From Coemansia sp. RSA 1804 (Eukaryota > Kickxellomycota > Kickxellomycetes > Kickxellales > Kickxellaceae), in NCBI GenBank assembly GCA_027578815.1, contig JANBTH010000659.1, positions 1 to 12,999 of the forward strand: a stretch of DNA of 12,999 nt, read 5' to 3'. The notes beneath the pieces are model-generated. The model ran no database searches. It saw nothing but the letters and a program-made list of their open reading frames with translations, and was not told the DNA's origin. Made by a program: the position numbers and the translations under genes. Shown piece by piece: positions 1-10,176 of this stretch. Each line of letters opens with the position of its first letter. Position 1 is the stretch's first letter.

Positions 1-168
1 CTTCTTGAAACCTGCAACAGGCCTGTTTTCGCTAGAATTCGATTTTGCAGTGACATTCGTCTAGCGCTTGCTCCCTCCTCAGCCCGTATTGTTGTTGACC
101 TTTTTTCTTCTTTTCTCTTGCTTTATTTTTATCCTCTCCAGGCTGCGTGCGTTGTGTTGATGGGGGGA

Positions 169-176
169 TATAAAAA
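169..176 (+). promoter_or_regulatory. TATA-like element
   Basis: The string TATAAAAA follows a run of G and lies upstream of the ATG-poor pyrimidine-rich stretch. It matches the TATA-box consensus by sequence alone. No transcription start can be seen, so its use is inferred. Confidence 0.25.
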
Positions 177-700
177 CAAGTGAGCGAGTTAGGAAAGTGA
201 TTTTCTTGTGTTTACATCTTTGCGACTTGCTTAGTGGTCCCCTCCTTTCTGCTCCAACGAACAATAATAGTTCCTCCCGTTTTCTGCCGCCAAGCGGTCT
301 GTAGCTCACGCCTTCGCCCTTTCTTTGCCGCCGTCTCTTTGGCTGCAAAAGGAAAAAACGACGGCCGTCGATTCGCCGTCCGCTGATTTGTTTTCCTGGA
401 CCACTTGCTGGCCAGAGACCGCAGACCGCCGTCATCTCCCCGCCTTTCATTGTTTTCTGTCGCGCATTGTTCTGGCCCACGCCAGTCGGCCGCTCTTCAC
501 AGTGCGCCAAATCCGCTCCACGCCAGACGACACAACCAGCGCAGGCCAGAGCCACCTTCTACTGCTTTCGATCGTTTCCACACGCACGCCCGGCGCTTGT
601 TCATGGGCTGTGCGTGCTAGGCTTGCAGGCGCCCGCTAATTAATTACTGGGCCAATGTCACCGCAGTAGCAATGTAATGCACCTTGCCGCTGTGTCTTCT

Positions 701-730
701 AGTTTAGTTTAGTTTAGTGCAGTTTGGTTT
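701..730. repeat. Short AGTTT pentanucleotide repeat
   Basis: Three perfect AGTTT units (701-715) are followed by AGTGC, AGTTT and GGTTT, giving six units with decay toward the right. It lies in non-coding DNA. It is too short and not G-rich enough to suggest telomere-type sequence. Confidence 0.7.
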
Positions 731-786
731 TTGCTGTTGCAGCTTCTCTCGCTTTCGCATTACTGATGCTACCTGCGACGGGATAG

Positions 787-1335
787 ATGCCTCATTGCAG
801 ATCGGCGTCGTCTCCATTGCTTTCAAAGTATCCTGGTGCAGTATCCCAGGCCGGCATTGAAGCTTTGCATGCAAGTGTTATTGCGTTTAATTCCCTGCTC
901 ATAAATCCTGCTTATCCACTGTTATGTTTTCTGCAAATCCAATTTGACTATGGCAATGCGCTGTTTCTCCTCTTTTGTGGAACCGCAAAGCCTGCCCCTC
1001 CCTTCTACAGCATCCTCGTTCGGACCTCGTTACTGTGCCAACGGCGGATCAGAGATGCTAGGGGCGCAGAATATGATGATTTATGGCTCAACGCAAGCCA
1101 AAATACGCTTATCTACTACCGCTTTGAGCTTTCAACCTCTGTAGCCTTGTGGAATTTGGACAGCTGCCAGCATTTTGGCTGCAGAAGGATAAATAAGCAG
1201 AAATTCATGCGCAGTGTTCCTGATTCACGTGTTCTCTACGCGCCACGTAAGAACGCGATCAACTCTGAAAGCGCGTTCTCGCTTGTGCGCAGCAAGAAAA
1301 AAGAACTAGGAAAAAGCTACATACTTTTCTGCTAG
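787..1335 (+). CDS. Uncertain 182-residue hypothetical protein
   Basis: The frame runs from an ATG at 787 to TAG at 1333-1335. I recognise no domain. The translation is mixed in composition rather than low-complexity: a hydrophobic N-terminal half with short Phe/Leu-rich stretches around residues 38-65, then a more polar half with several Cys and a Lys-rich end near residues 169-175. No clear signal peptide or full transmembrane helix is evident. It lies 221 bases upstream of the MUS7/MMS22 start on the same strand. A frame this long can arise by chance in a window of this size and base composition. It could be a small orphan gene, transcribed leader sequence of the repair gene, or an accident. 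It also contains two ACGCG elements (1238-1257) that would suit promoter DNA. Confidence 0.25.
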   Translation: MPHCRSASSPLLSKYPGAVSQAGIEALHASVIAFNSLLINPAYPLLCFLQIQFDYGNALFLLFCGTAKPAPPFYSILVRTSLLCQRRIRDARGAEYDDLWLNASQNTLIYYRFELSTSVALWNLDSCQHFGCRRINKQKFMRSVPDSRVLYAPRKNAINSESAFSLVRSKKKELGKSYILFC

Positions 1336-1556
1336 TGTCCTGGCTTTTCTCTCTTTATTCTTGTTGCTGAAGAGGTTTGAATTTATCTTCTCCTTCTTTG
1401 AATTGTAGCTGCATGCTCTTTACTTTCTATCTTTTCAATTACTCCTAGTCCTGCAACTACTTCACTGTATCTATTCGTCCTGCATTCATAAGCAAAACAC
1501 GCGGCAGCTGCAGACTGTGTGCTCTGGCTCCGTTGTTAGCGCAGCCTCACCACTGA
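1336..1556 (+). promoter_or_regulatory. Pyrimidine-rich leader upstream of MUS7/MMS22
   Basis: The stretch is strongly C/T-rich from 1336 to 1480, a common feature just upstream of fungal start codons. It holds one upstream ATG at 1412, opening a short frame of 11 codons that ends in TAG, and an in-frame TGA immediately before the proposed MUS7 start at 1557. I see no clear TATA box. The promoter role is inferred from position and composition. Confidence 0.45.
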
Positions 1557-4500
1557 ATGGCTCAAACACCGGCATGCTTGGAAACCGACCCTTGTCTGTT
1601 ACGGTCTCAGGCACAAACACCACCACCCGCCAGTCAAGACAGTGGCAGCGGCAGCGGCGGCAACTGTGTACCATCCGTCAACAATGCGGGGCCTGCTGTG
1701 AAGGACGACGAGCTGTCAGATGCAGAGGTATCCGGAAGCGAGTCAGATAGCATTGATACCTCCCGAATAGTCAGCTACTCTAATTTCATTAGTCATGAGC
1801 TTCGGGGCTTTTTCAATAAAAGTCCTCTACAGTGCGTGAACAGAAACGGTGCCCGCACCGCCAGTGACGAGGATAATGTACTACAGATAAAGGGCACGCA
1901 CACATACAGCGCCCAGGAGGAAGACGATGCCGGATCTGGCGATCTGTCCTTTCCAATATCCACAGCCGCCTCATTTTTGACTCCACATCTGAGATCTATT
2001 GTCGACCGCAAATGTGCTGATAGCAGCTTGCCTAATCAGCTCAACAGCTCGTCTAGTACACATAATGCAGGCAAGTGTAAATATTTACATCCAAACATTG
2101 CTGATTCTTTATTATCATCTCTATATGGCCATATCTAAATGAATTGCCGGCTAAACTGGTATCCTATTACCTACGCGTGTTCTCATTATAGATTCAAATC
2201 ATCCGGATGATCAAAGCGTTGGTGCAGAAGAAATTCCCTTTAATCCAGACATATTGCAAACTCCCAATCGTGTCTATCCGCTACGCAAACGGCTAGAGAA
2301 AAACCTTCATCCGTATACAAAGCTAGTGTGGACAGATCCGAATGGGCTTCTTGCAAGACATAATGTGCGTAGAGATCACTCTGTGCTTGAGGAGTTTTTG
2401 ACAAGTGCTGAAGGCACAAAAAGAGCATCCCAAGCCTATATGGATGCAAATGTTGATGATCTCGAGGACGAGGATTACGTTCCTGGGTCTCCAGGCGAGT
2501 TTGCAGACGAAGAGTCCCAACAAGCTGCAGAGAATATCCACGTCGACGTTGATAGTCCTACATTTAGATCTCCAAGAGGCCGAAATGGTATCACATATAA
2601 GCATGCCGCAAGCAGGCGGAAACACAGATTACATGGCACACCGAGCAAGCGTGCCCGGTACGAGCAGCGGGTTGCTGATATACTAAATAAACAGCCCGGA
2701 CAGAGCGGTTATGCTTCAGACTTGGTTGACATGGACCTCGATCAGCTTCCTAGTATCAGCTCATTGCTAGGATCCCGAAACGATGATGACAGTACTCATT
2801 CTAACAGTAGTAAGAGAGGCCATGTCGATCCGTTTGATGTACCGATTTCTGGCGACCTACGCTCTTCACATAGATATGGCCGTCTGGACAATGGAGATAA
2901 CATCCAAGACACCAACCATCGCCATCGAATACAACTATATTCCGATCTGCCATTATCATCTCCTAGTGGATACTCAGACAACAACTTGGACACGCAGAGC
3001 GCTGGAATATTATCTCGTCAAAGCACCATGGAAGCAGACAACATGCGTTATTCTAGTTCATCAGCAGAAAATGACCAGCGTTTGGGATCCAAAAAGGGGA
3101 AATCTGGAAATCTGTTACGACGCCAGATTCGAGGCGTTCTTCCGTTTTCGTTTATGCGCGACATTTCCATGGATAACTCGCACAAAGGCAATGCTGACGA
3201 AAACACGTCCGGGGTTTATAATGACATCGAGAGAAACAATACCCGACGTTGGGTGCTGACCAGCTCTTCTAGCGACGATAACCTGACGATGTCTGATAAT
3301 GGAAGCGATTTAGACTCCTTACCCAACATCCGTCATGAAATGGCAGCTGATAGCTATTCTGATGGAGAGAATGGCATCGAAAACACACGTGAGAACGTAG
3401 CCGACATGTTCTCGGATCACTTGGCACCACCACCAGAGCACCAGTTCTCTGTCCCAGACAAGGGCCAATCCAATTATAGCCATCGCCACTTTCAATTCAA
3501 CCTTATGGATATATATGAATGGCAGTATCCTCCTCTTGTACCGCGTGAGAGTATAGGCCGTGCCCCGGATTTTCTCAGGATAGCTGCTCGGGAGTGCAGG
3601 CGGCAAGGAATTCGTGCAAAGTCTGCACACGATGACCCGTTCCGGAAGAAAATTTGGATCAAGCCAAGAACTGCAATGGAAAGCAAGAATGACGATGGTG
3701 TTGTGCAGAGCATCCTCATGTCGTGGAAGCTTGGTGTTATCGACATACGACGTGTCTATTTTTGCGATGATGAGCTTGAACAAAGCGAGGCGTCCCTTTC
3801 GGACGATGGAGATATGAGGATGGATTTAGGCTGGGGTTCAGACGGCGGAGATGGTATAGAGCATCAATCTCATAACCTGCCCAGTCCTATACTTGTTAGC
3901 GACGATGAAGCGATAGAAGACAATAGAACATACGACACTCTATCAAGGAATAGGCGTCCTCGACAACTGGCCAGTGGCAGCATTCGTAATCAGCGTCACA
4001 AAGTGCTTAAACCTCGACTCGGCCAGCAGAGGAGATCTGTGTCCAAAGCCAGAACAATGTCACGGTCAGGTTTTGATCGCCCAAAGTCATCAAGAGACCC
4101 TTTAGATCGCACAACTGCGCGGAATGCGACTGCGGCTGCGGCTGCGGCTGCGGCTGCTCAGCGGCTAGGCTCTGTAATTCACGAGTTTGCGGCTATTGAC
4201 TCGGACAGCGACACAGATAATCTCTCCTCACACCTTTCTTCTCGCCCTGCTATGAACCAAATATCCAAGTTCCACACAAGCAAGGAACGGCAGACACTGT
4301 TTGCTAATAGGTTTCATCGGCAGCAAAAGACACAACGCAGCTCTTTAAAGAGTAGCCCACGACACCGCTCGAGACACGGTCATTCTGTTGCTAATGACGG
4401 TACCCTCAGCCGAAAGGGCTACTTGCAAGGCACAGGAGATGATGTTTTTATTTTTGATGACGATATGGGCCAGCCCAATGTGCGTAGCGTTCGTGATAAG

Positions 4501-7500
4501 ACAATGTTGAGGCAGACTAAGCTATTGCCTAGCAAGACGATGGCTTCAACTTTGTCATTTGCGGGGAAAAGAGGATCAGTGGTGGATTCCCTAGCAGAGA
4601 GAATGACCCAAAGACATCTAGATCCTAAGAACTCGGGACAGCGGATAAGGAAGCAGGCGCAGCCTCAAATGCGCAATTGGACTCGGATTGCCGCATCCCG
4701 TTCGGGTAGCGCAGCCCATCGCAAGCAAGTGCCCACTAGAGTCCAGATTGTACACAGTAACAGGTCGCATGTGCATAGCAACAGCACATCCAAAAGAATG
4801 GAGGAGGATATCAGGCACAACATCAGTAGTGGTAAAGGTAACATTAGCAACCGTCGATTAGAGAATCATAATTTGGAGGGTCCGAGGGTTCCGTTTAATA
4901 GCAGCGGTAGTCAGTTTGTGCTTCGCTCCTTCCGCTCTGGCACGCAGTTTGGATATCGCATGTGGATCAGCAACGGCGGTCTTCGGCGTGTTATGAAAAG
5001 ACTATGCGGATTTCTTGAGTCTGAAAAAGTGCAGCTGGAGCATATATCAACAACAGCAAACGCAAGTACCGCAGTCAAGCAACATCTCGAGCAATCTGCT
5101 ACATCCTATAACTATGGCGATATCCTGCGCATTGACATATCTGCGACGGCACAAGAGTTTGCTCAAGCGTACACCACGTTGCTAATTCTGTGGTATGAAG
5201 CGCTGTCATTAGCAGGGCAAAGTGAGGGCCAGGCGCGTGAGCTTAGCGACTCTGTTGAAGCTGATGTGTTGCGCTGGATTGAATTTACACAGCAATACAT
5301 GATGAGCAAAGTGCTGTCGAAATCAGCACTAGCACAGCTTGTTGTCAGCATTGTGGAATGCACAAGCGACGGCATTGCAAAGCTTGAGCAGCTGGACACC
5401 AAAGAGGAGTACAATCTTGTGGGCGCTGCCTACATTGGGTTTTCTTTTGCGGTAGCATTGCTACAGCTAGCCTTTGCAATTACTGGTGTGCGTGGAAATA
5501 GCGGACTAGCAGGACCCAGAGCAATAGGCGAGGATGATGAGTTGCCGATAGAGTGGGAACCAGAGCGATTTGGACCAGAGATTGATAAATGTCTTCAAGT
5601 CATTATCAGGCTGCTCAGCATTGGATTGCAAAGGCACGATCCCTTCCGACTAGGAAATGCCGAGCAAATCTGGGTTGCCTTGCTGCACATTTTCTCAAGC
5701 GGAAGCCAGAGCACCAGCAGCTTGAACAAAGACAAGCATGGCCACGGTGAAGTAGAGAGCTGCTATGACAAAGGCAGCGTTTCAGATATCCTTGCCACAG
5801 CTGGCAGCACAATTGTCCGTGTTTCGGGTGTTTGGCCAGCAGTGCAACGAGCGTGTAAAGGCCAAGGCAGTGGAGATTTCCAGTATTCAGATAGTCTGTG
5901 GGCGGCGTTTGCATACATTTTGCCTCTGTCTCAGGTCAGCGACGAAGGCATTGCCGCACCGCGCACTGCCTCACAGTGGCGACCGCGGCTGGCCTCCATG
6001 GCCGATATAGCCGTGGAGAACCAACTGGCGGTCTGCCTGAAGCGCAGCGCTGGCCAAAAACAGCTTCGCGCTTCGGACGAGGCACTGGTACGCAAGGCAT
6101 TTGTGCGTATCCATAGTGCAGTTGTAGACCATGGAATCGCGTTTGGTCCAAATAGCCACGTCTATATCAGCATGTACAGGTACCTGGAAAGCAACAGCTT
6201 CAGATCGCTTAGCATCGAGCCGCTTCCGTCTCTCCCGCGGTTCTTTACCCGGTATTGTGGCAGCATAAAGCGCGAAAGCAGTCCGTCAGACACATGCACG
6301 ATGCTTTGGCTCAAGACATTTGACATGTCCTTGAGCGAGTGGAATCAGCAGCTACGTACGATCCAGCCAACGTCAAAGCCCCATCGTCATCTTTTGCGCA
6401 ATGTGCGCTCTGCCGTGTCAAAGATGCTGCCTACGCGCATCTTGACATTCGATTCCTCCGAGTCGAGGGCGCAGTTATCGACGCTGGCAAACTACTATGC
6501 GGTGTTTCTGTTCTTTCTGCATGCGATGCCAAGCGGAGTGGTCCGGTCTGTGCGGCTGTACACGCAGTTTCAGGCTCTTCTCAGGTTCAAGGAGTCGGCT
6601 AATCCCGTGGCACGTAGAGTGTACTTTGAAGCGTGGTCGGCGGCTGCCATGATTATCGCACGCAGCTTGAGGCAGATTTTGGAAAGCAGCGGGCACGTTG
6701 GGTCGCTTGTGGAGCAGTTGGTTGGCAAGAGCGCGGTTTCTGCGGATGCCAGGGACTATTATGACGCGCTGGCAATGGCAGTCAACAGCTGGGGCGAGTC
6801 GGTAAGCACCGTCATCGGCGGCTGTTTTGCCGACGATCAGAGAGTAGGAAAGACTTCTCGATCAGACATGTCATGGAACCTGGCAGACGTAGCGTTTATG
6901 TATCTTCAGCGCGTGCTTGCAAGCGATGCACTGGCAGGACATGCTCCAACCATGCTCATTCTTGTCCACTCGGTACTAGACCAGTCATTTCTGATTGATG
7001 TCATTGCAAACAGTCCTGATGGTTTTGGCAGTTCCAGCAACGCTGCTACCGCCAACTACAACCAAGGTGCCGGTGGTAAAGGCACATCTTTTTCTCTTAC
7101 CGCTGGGCTTCTGGAGCGGCTGCTTGAGATAGTTCGTGTTTGGCAAGATACAGTGTCAGGTAGGAATTATGGCGGCGATAAGAACGACACCAGTTCCAAC
7201 CGAGAAGAGACGCGCGAACAAAAGCCTAGTAGCAGGGACGTTCCAGCAATGGCAACAGTAGCAGCAGCCCTGCCACCAGAGCGCGAAGACAACAGTCAAG
7301 CAGCCTTTGCTGCGTTTGATAGCACGGAGCTGATGGAGGTGACTGCAGAGATTGAGGAAGTTGAGCGGCAGGCGTCGTTTGCAGCTGTGAATATGGCAAT
7401 TCTGCAGCTAGTCCACGATAGATACATTCCTACGCTGCGTCTGCGTATTATAGCAACGTTTACCTCGCTTTCGGTAAGCTCGCGAGCGACACAGCTTGCA

Positions 7501-8289
7501 CGAGTACCGTCCCAACAGCAGGCGCGGGCTCTTGTGGCCACGGTGTTTGTGTTGGCATCCATGGTTTCGTCCTGCGTTGACGCTGGAATGCGTGCGTGGG
7601 AGAGCTTTTTTGAGGAGCACGGCAGAGAGAGTCTGTATCTGGTACCAGATCGCCGTGGACGACGTCTGGTGCTTGTTTTGTTTGCACTGGCAACCGTAAA
7701 TGTCCTGAGATACAAAGGCCAATCAGCTCAGAGGCTTGACGTGGCGCTGAAGGACATTTGGTTTGCGTGTGCCTGTGACTTAGAGCTTCTTCCCTACACT
7801 CACAGACTGGCTGCAGCTCTGTGGTTCAAGGATACGGTAGACAAACGCATGACGTGTGGAGGCGAGTGTCCGCTTGCTGCGTTTGCTAGTGCCCCGGTTG
7901 ACAGGCGACTTGTTGACTCTAGGGGAATGGTTGACGATCGACAGCTGGCCGCACGAATGCGGTCTGCTGAGATGGAAGACGCAAGAACAGCCGGTATCGA
8001 GGCATACGAGGACAAGGCAGCGCTGGCTCTCAGTCTGATCGATGGCGTGTTGCAAGAGATTGGTCGCAGCACCCGCGGATCAACAACGCCATTGCACACC
8101 AGCCAAGTGCTGGCGTCGTGGGTTAGCAAGCTGGTGGACACCGCAAGGGCAATAAAGGCGGAGAGCGAGCAGCTGCAGTATAGTGTTGTAGACACTCGCG
8201 ATGTCGTCGGTGGCATGGCGGAGCGGGTAGCATTGCTTGTTCGTAACAATTGTGCCGATCTGCTCCAGTCAATGAATATATCCCTGTAA
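1557..8289 (+). CDS. MMS22: Mus7/Mms22 family DNA replication-repair protein (two exons)
   Basis: Exons 1557-2070 and 2192-8289 join to encode 2,203 residues. The family (budding yeast Mms22, fission yeast Mus7, related to human MMS22L) works in the nucleus with the Rtt101-Mms1 cullin ligase to restore damaged replication forks through homologous recombination. Identification rests on a PLRKR...LHPY...W motif at about residues 201-218, like the Arg-rich/LHPY motif near the N-terminus of fungal homologues, and a conserved block at about 615-695 with EWQYPP, FLRIAARECRRQG and WKLGVIDIRRVYF. Residues 1-600 and 700-1070 are Ser/Asp/Arg-rich and look disordered, with acidic patches (50-67, about 259-272) and nine alanines at 819-827. 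From about 1073 to the end the protein looks like a long helical fold. The start is the first ATG after an in-frame TGA, in a weak context (T at -3), so an upstream exon is possible. The length is in the range of large fungal homologues. The family call is firm; the 5' end is less so. Confidence 0.9.
2071..2191 (+). other. MUS7/MMS22 intron, probable GC-AG type
   Basis: The frame of exon 1 stays open to 2136, and the conserved N-terminal motif continues in another frame after 2191, so an intron is required. The acceptor is TTATAG at 2186-2191 and no other AG lies in the second half of the intron. The best donor is CAG|GCAAGT at 2068-2076, which matches the 5' splice consensus everywhere except the C at +2. 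Splicing there gives a phase-1 junction (G|AT, Asp172) in frame. A GT donor six bases downstream (AGT|GTAAAT, cut after 2076) is also in frame but departs from consensus at -2, -1 and +5. Choosing it would add only two residues. A branch site is not clear: CTGAT at 2101 and a CTAAAC-like site near 2152 are candidates. Confidence 0.75.
2173..2178. promoter_or_regulatory. MCB-like ACGCGT hexamer in the intron
   Basis: A perfect ACGCGT lies 13 bases before the acceptor. In ascomycete yeasts this is the MluI cell-cycle box bound by MBF at G1/S genes. Two ACGCG cores lie upstream at 1238-1242 and 1253-1257. A single hexamer can occur by chance and its intronic position is unusual, so function is speculative. 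Confidence 0.2.
4130..4158. repeat. CTGCGG hexanucleotide repeat coding for polyalanine
   Basis: Four perfect CTGCGG units plus a partial fifth encode nine consecutive alanines (residues 819-827 of the Mus7/Mms22 protein) as alternating GCG and GCT codons. The tract lies in a low-complexity, Arg/Ser-rich region between the conserved block and the helical C-terminal part. Its multiple-of-three structure keeps the frame whatever the copy number. Confidence 0.9.
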
Positions 8290-8697
8290 ACCAAATAAAC
8301 GGGCTATCTATCCTTGTGTCAATAGAATTATTTTACTTGTAGTAGTGAGTGAGGTTTTTAAATATTGCAACAGCCTCTGTCTACACACATGTCGATGAAT
8401 GGCCAATAAATGAACCAGGCTATATTGCGTATATCTGGAAGAAAACATAAAAAAACTAGAAAAAGAAAAAAAACAGCAAGGTCAATTATACGCACATACG
8501 CGAATATGCCTCTTTTGTAGTTCTAGCGACGAAAGAAAATGGAAAAATGGAAAAATAAACTAGAATTGAGTAACAAGACTGGAGCTGCGATCCCGTTCAT
8601 ATTACCGCCAGCATACTGAATCGTGGCCCACTGCATGAGGAGAATGGATCCAAGATTCGTGGAGAAGAGCAGCAAGCAACACTATCCTCGTTTTTTC
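8290..8697. other. AT-rich gap between convergent genes, with 3' ends
   Basis: This 408-base gap separates the stops of MUS7/MMS22 (plus) and the elongase (minus), so it holds both 3' untranslated regions. The plus strand has AATAAA soon after the repair-gene stop (see separate entry) and another at 8405-8410. No AATAAA is visible on the minus strand for the elongase; only general U-rich sequence would be present in its transcript. A-rich runs at 8450-8473 and 8535-8565 are the main texture. I see no gene. Confidence 0.7.
8294..8299 (+). terminator. AATAAA polyadenylation signal for MUS7/MMS22
   Basis: A canonical AATAAA begins four bases after the TAA stop at 8287-8289 and is followed by U-rich sequence (8321-8340). 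A second copy at 8405-8410 could define a longer 3' end. The consensus match is seen directly; its use is inferred, and fungal signals are often degenerate. Confidence 0.5.
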
Positions 8698-10176
8698 TTA
8701 CTCGACCTTTTCTGCAGGCTTCTCGGGGCTGTCCGAGAACCCAGACTTTGTGGTCTTCATGTTGTCGTAGTTGATGGTGCGGAAGCCAAGATGGTTGCCC
8801 TTTTCGCCCTTGAGATACGTCTTGATGAAGAACTGCACAAAGAGCAGCAGATACGACGACAGCAGCACACAGCCGTAGTACGCGGCCAGACGGGTTCCAC
8901 GGCAATCGGCGCCAATGCTGGGCAGAGGCACGACGGCGTGGAACGTTACGTGGGTGTACAGGCAGAAGTAGCACAGGAAAAGATCAACGACAAACTGGAC
9001 GATCTGGAAGGTGGTGAGATACTCCTTCCACCACATGCGCTTGCCGCAGGATGCCATAAAGTAGTAGTAGTACATGATAACGTGGACCATCAGGTTGATT
9101 GAGCAGATAATCCATGCCTACATTTGAGAAACAAAAAGAACGCATACATGGAAAAGTGATCAGATATTGTTATGTGATAAGTCAGTTCCACGGGTAGTTG
9201 GTATGAGCAACTGAAGCGCTTTTGGTGGAGAAACAGTCGTTTAGCAGTTTGCATCTGCATATGCATTTGTGCTTGGGCTTGTGCAAAAAGGGGAGAGGAG
9301 AAAGTGCCACATGGATATTACAGACTAATTTCAAGATCCACAGCAAATCGATCACCTGGAAATAATCGGTATGTGATACCTCAAGTGTGCTGAATCTTTC
9401 GGATATAAGCAATAAACCAGAATGTGGAATGCTTGTTGACCACAAGGCAGCAACGGGGGCGCAAGGGGGGAAAGTAGCAAAAGCAGGACCGTAGCGCCAT
9501 ATATAACCGACATCCCTGGCCATGCGTGGCACGAATTACGCACCATGCATGGTATGGAAGTAGAAATTTCAACACAGGCATCAGGTATCAGAAAAAAGAG
9601 AGCAGGAAAACTTACCACTGAAACACGACCGAGCAGCTCCTCAAAGCAAAGAACCATTGTGAGCGAGTGATGGTAGTAGTGCAGGAACTCTGGCTTCTTC
9701 TTGTTAAGCACAAGAAGGAAGGTATCAAAGAACTCGACCCACTTTGTCAGGTAGTTGAGGTAGTAGACGATCTCCATGGGCTGAGTCCAGGACTCGGCGC
9801 CGCAGATGGTGAAGAAGAAGCCTCTGTCGCGCCAGGCAGGCAGACATTGCTCCAGGAAGGCCAGGAGAAGGAAGCCAGAGATTGAGGTCAGCAGCAGGTT
9901 GTGGAGCTGCGTGATACGCTTGAGGCGGATGGGCTTGGCCACGTTCTTCATAATCACCTGGCCGCCAAACACCATTGCGAGATACAGAACGACGCCAGTC
10001 AGCACGCTGCGCTGCGTCGAGAGGAACGTCGTGCCGGGAGTCCAGCGCCATAGCGCCTTGGGCTGCCCGGTCGCTACAATGAATGCCTTGTTGAGCCACC
10101 AGTCGGGGCTCACAAGCGACGGCCAGTGTTGCGAGTGCTGTGTGCCGGAATACGAAAAGGGGTTTGTTTCGGACAT
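8698..10176 (-). CDS. ELO2/3: ELO family very-long-chain fatty acid elongase (two exons)
   Basis: Exons 10176-9616 and 9117-8698 (minus strand) encode 326 residues. ELO proteins are multi-pass ER-membrane condensing enzymes that join malonyl-CoA to a fatty acyl-CoA, the first step of each elongation cycle; fungal Elo2/Elo3 make the very long chains of sphingolipids. The diagnostic motifs are present in order: LHN at 91-93, KWVEFFDT at 145-152, the histidine box HYYHH at 166-170, HVIMYYYY at 199-206 and TTFQIVQ at 222-228. Hydrophobic segments include about 57-76, 94-112 and 229-243. Length and motif wording are closest to fungal Elo2/Elo3. The tail is hydrophilic and ends AEKVE, without an evident KKxx retrieval signal. 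The start at 10176 (MSETNPF) has G at -3 and is the first ATG in more than 600 bases of leader. Which chain length it serves cannot be read from sequence alone. Confidence 0.95.
9118..9615 (-). other. Elongase intron (GT-AG, 498 bases)
   Basis: On the minus strand the donor is GTG|GTAAGT and the acceptor is a pyrimidine-rich tract ending TGTAG. Candidate branch sites CTGAC (9185-9181) and CTGAT (9163-9159) match CTRAY. Splicing is phase 0 and joins ...GRVSV to AWIICSINL..., restoring the normal ELO spacing between the HxxHH box and HVxMYxYY. It is about four times longer than the MUS7/MMS22 intron. I see no convincing gene or extra exon inside; a 116-codon open frame in it has no ELO-like or other recognisable content. 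Confidence 0.9.

Larger units (their letters stand above)
1..786 (+). other. Pyrimidine-rich non-coding region, probable promoter or 5' leader
   Basis: I see no convincing gene here. The plus strand is rich in C and T (for example 97-140 and 240-330). There is no ATG on the plus strand from 162 to 602, while CAT (minus-strand ATG) occurs several times. That bias fits a leader or promoter of a plus-strand transcript. Open frames exist on both strands, including about 158 codons on the minus strand, but they have low-complexity, Arg/Lys/Ser-rich translations and no recognisable motif. The first plus-strand ATG after the gap, at 603, opens only a five-codon frame. Confidence 0.45.

Noticed and set aside
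79..555. 158-codon minus-strand open frame near the left edge
   Set aside because: The translation is Arg/Lys/Gly-rich and low-complexity, produced by purine-rich minus-strand DNA opposite a pyrimidine-rich plus strand; no motif, and composition fits a plus-strand leader better.
603..620. Five-codon frame starting Met-Gly-Cys, like a lipid-modified N-terminus of a G-alpha-type protein
   Set aside because: It stops after five codons, the donor-like GTGCGT would leave a seven-base exon, and no matching downstream exon was found.
701..730. AGTTT repeat as possible telomere-type sequence
   Set aside because: It is only three perfect units, lacks the G-rich unit of known telomeres, and lies between ordinary single-copy sequence.
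9182..9532. 116-codon minus-strand frame inside the elongase intron
   Set aside because: Splicing around it restores perfect ELO motif spacing, it has no elongase-like sequence, and donor and acceptor of the intron are both strong.
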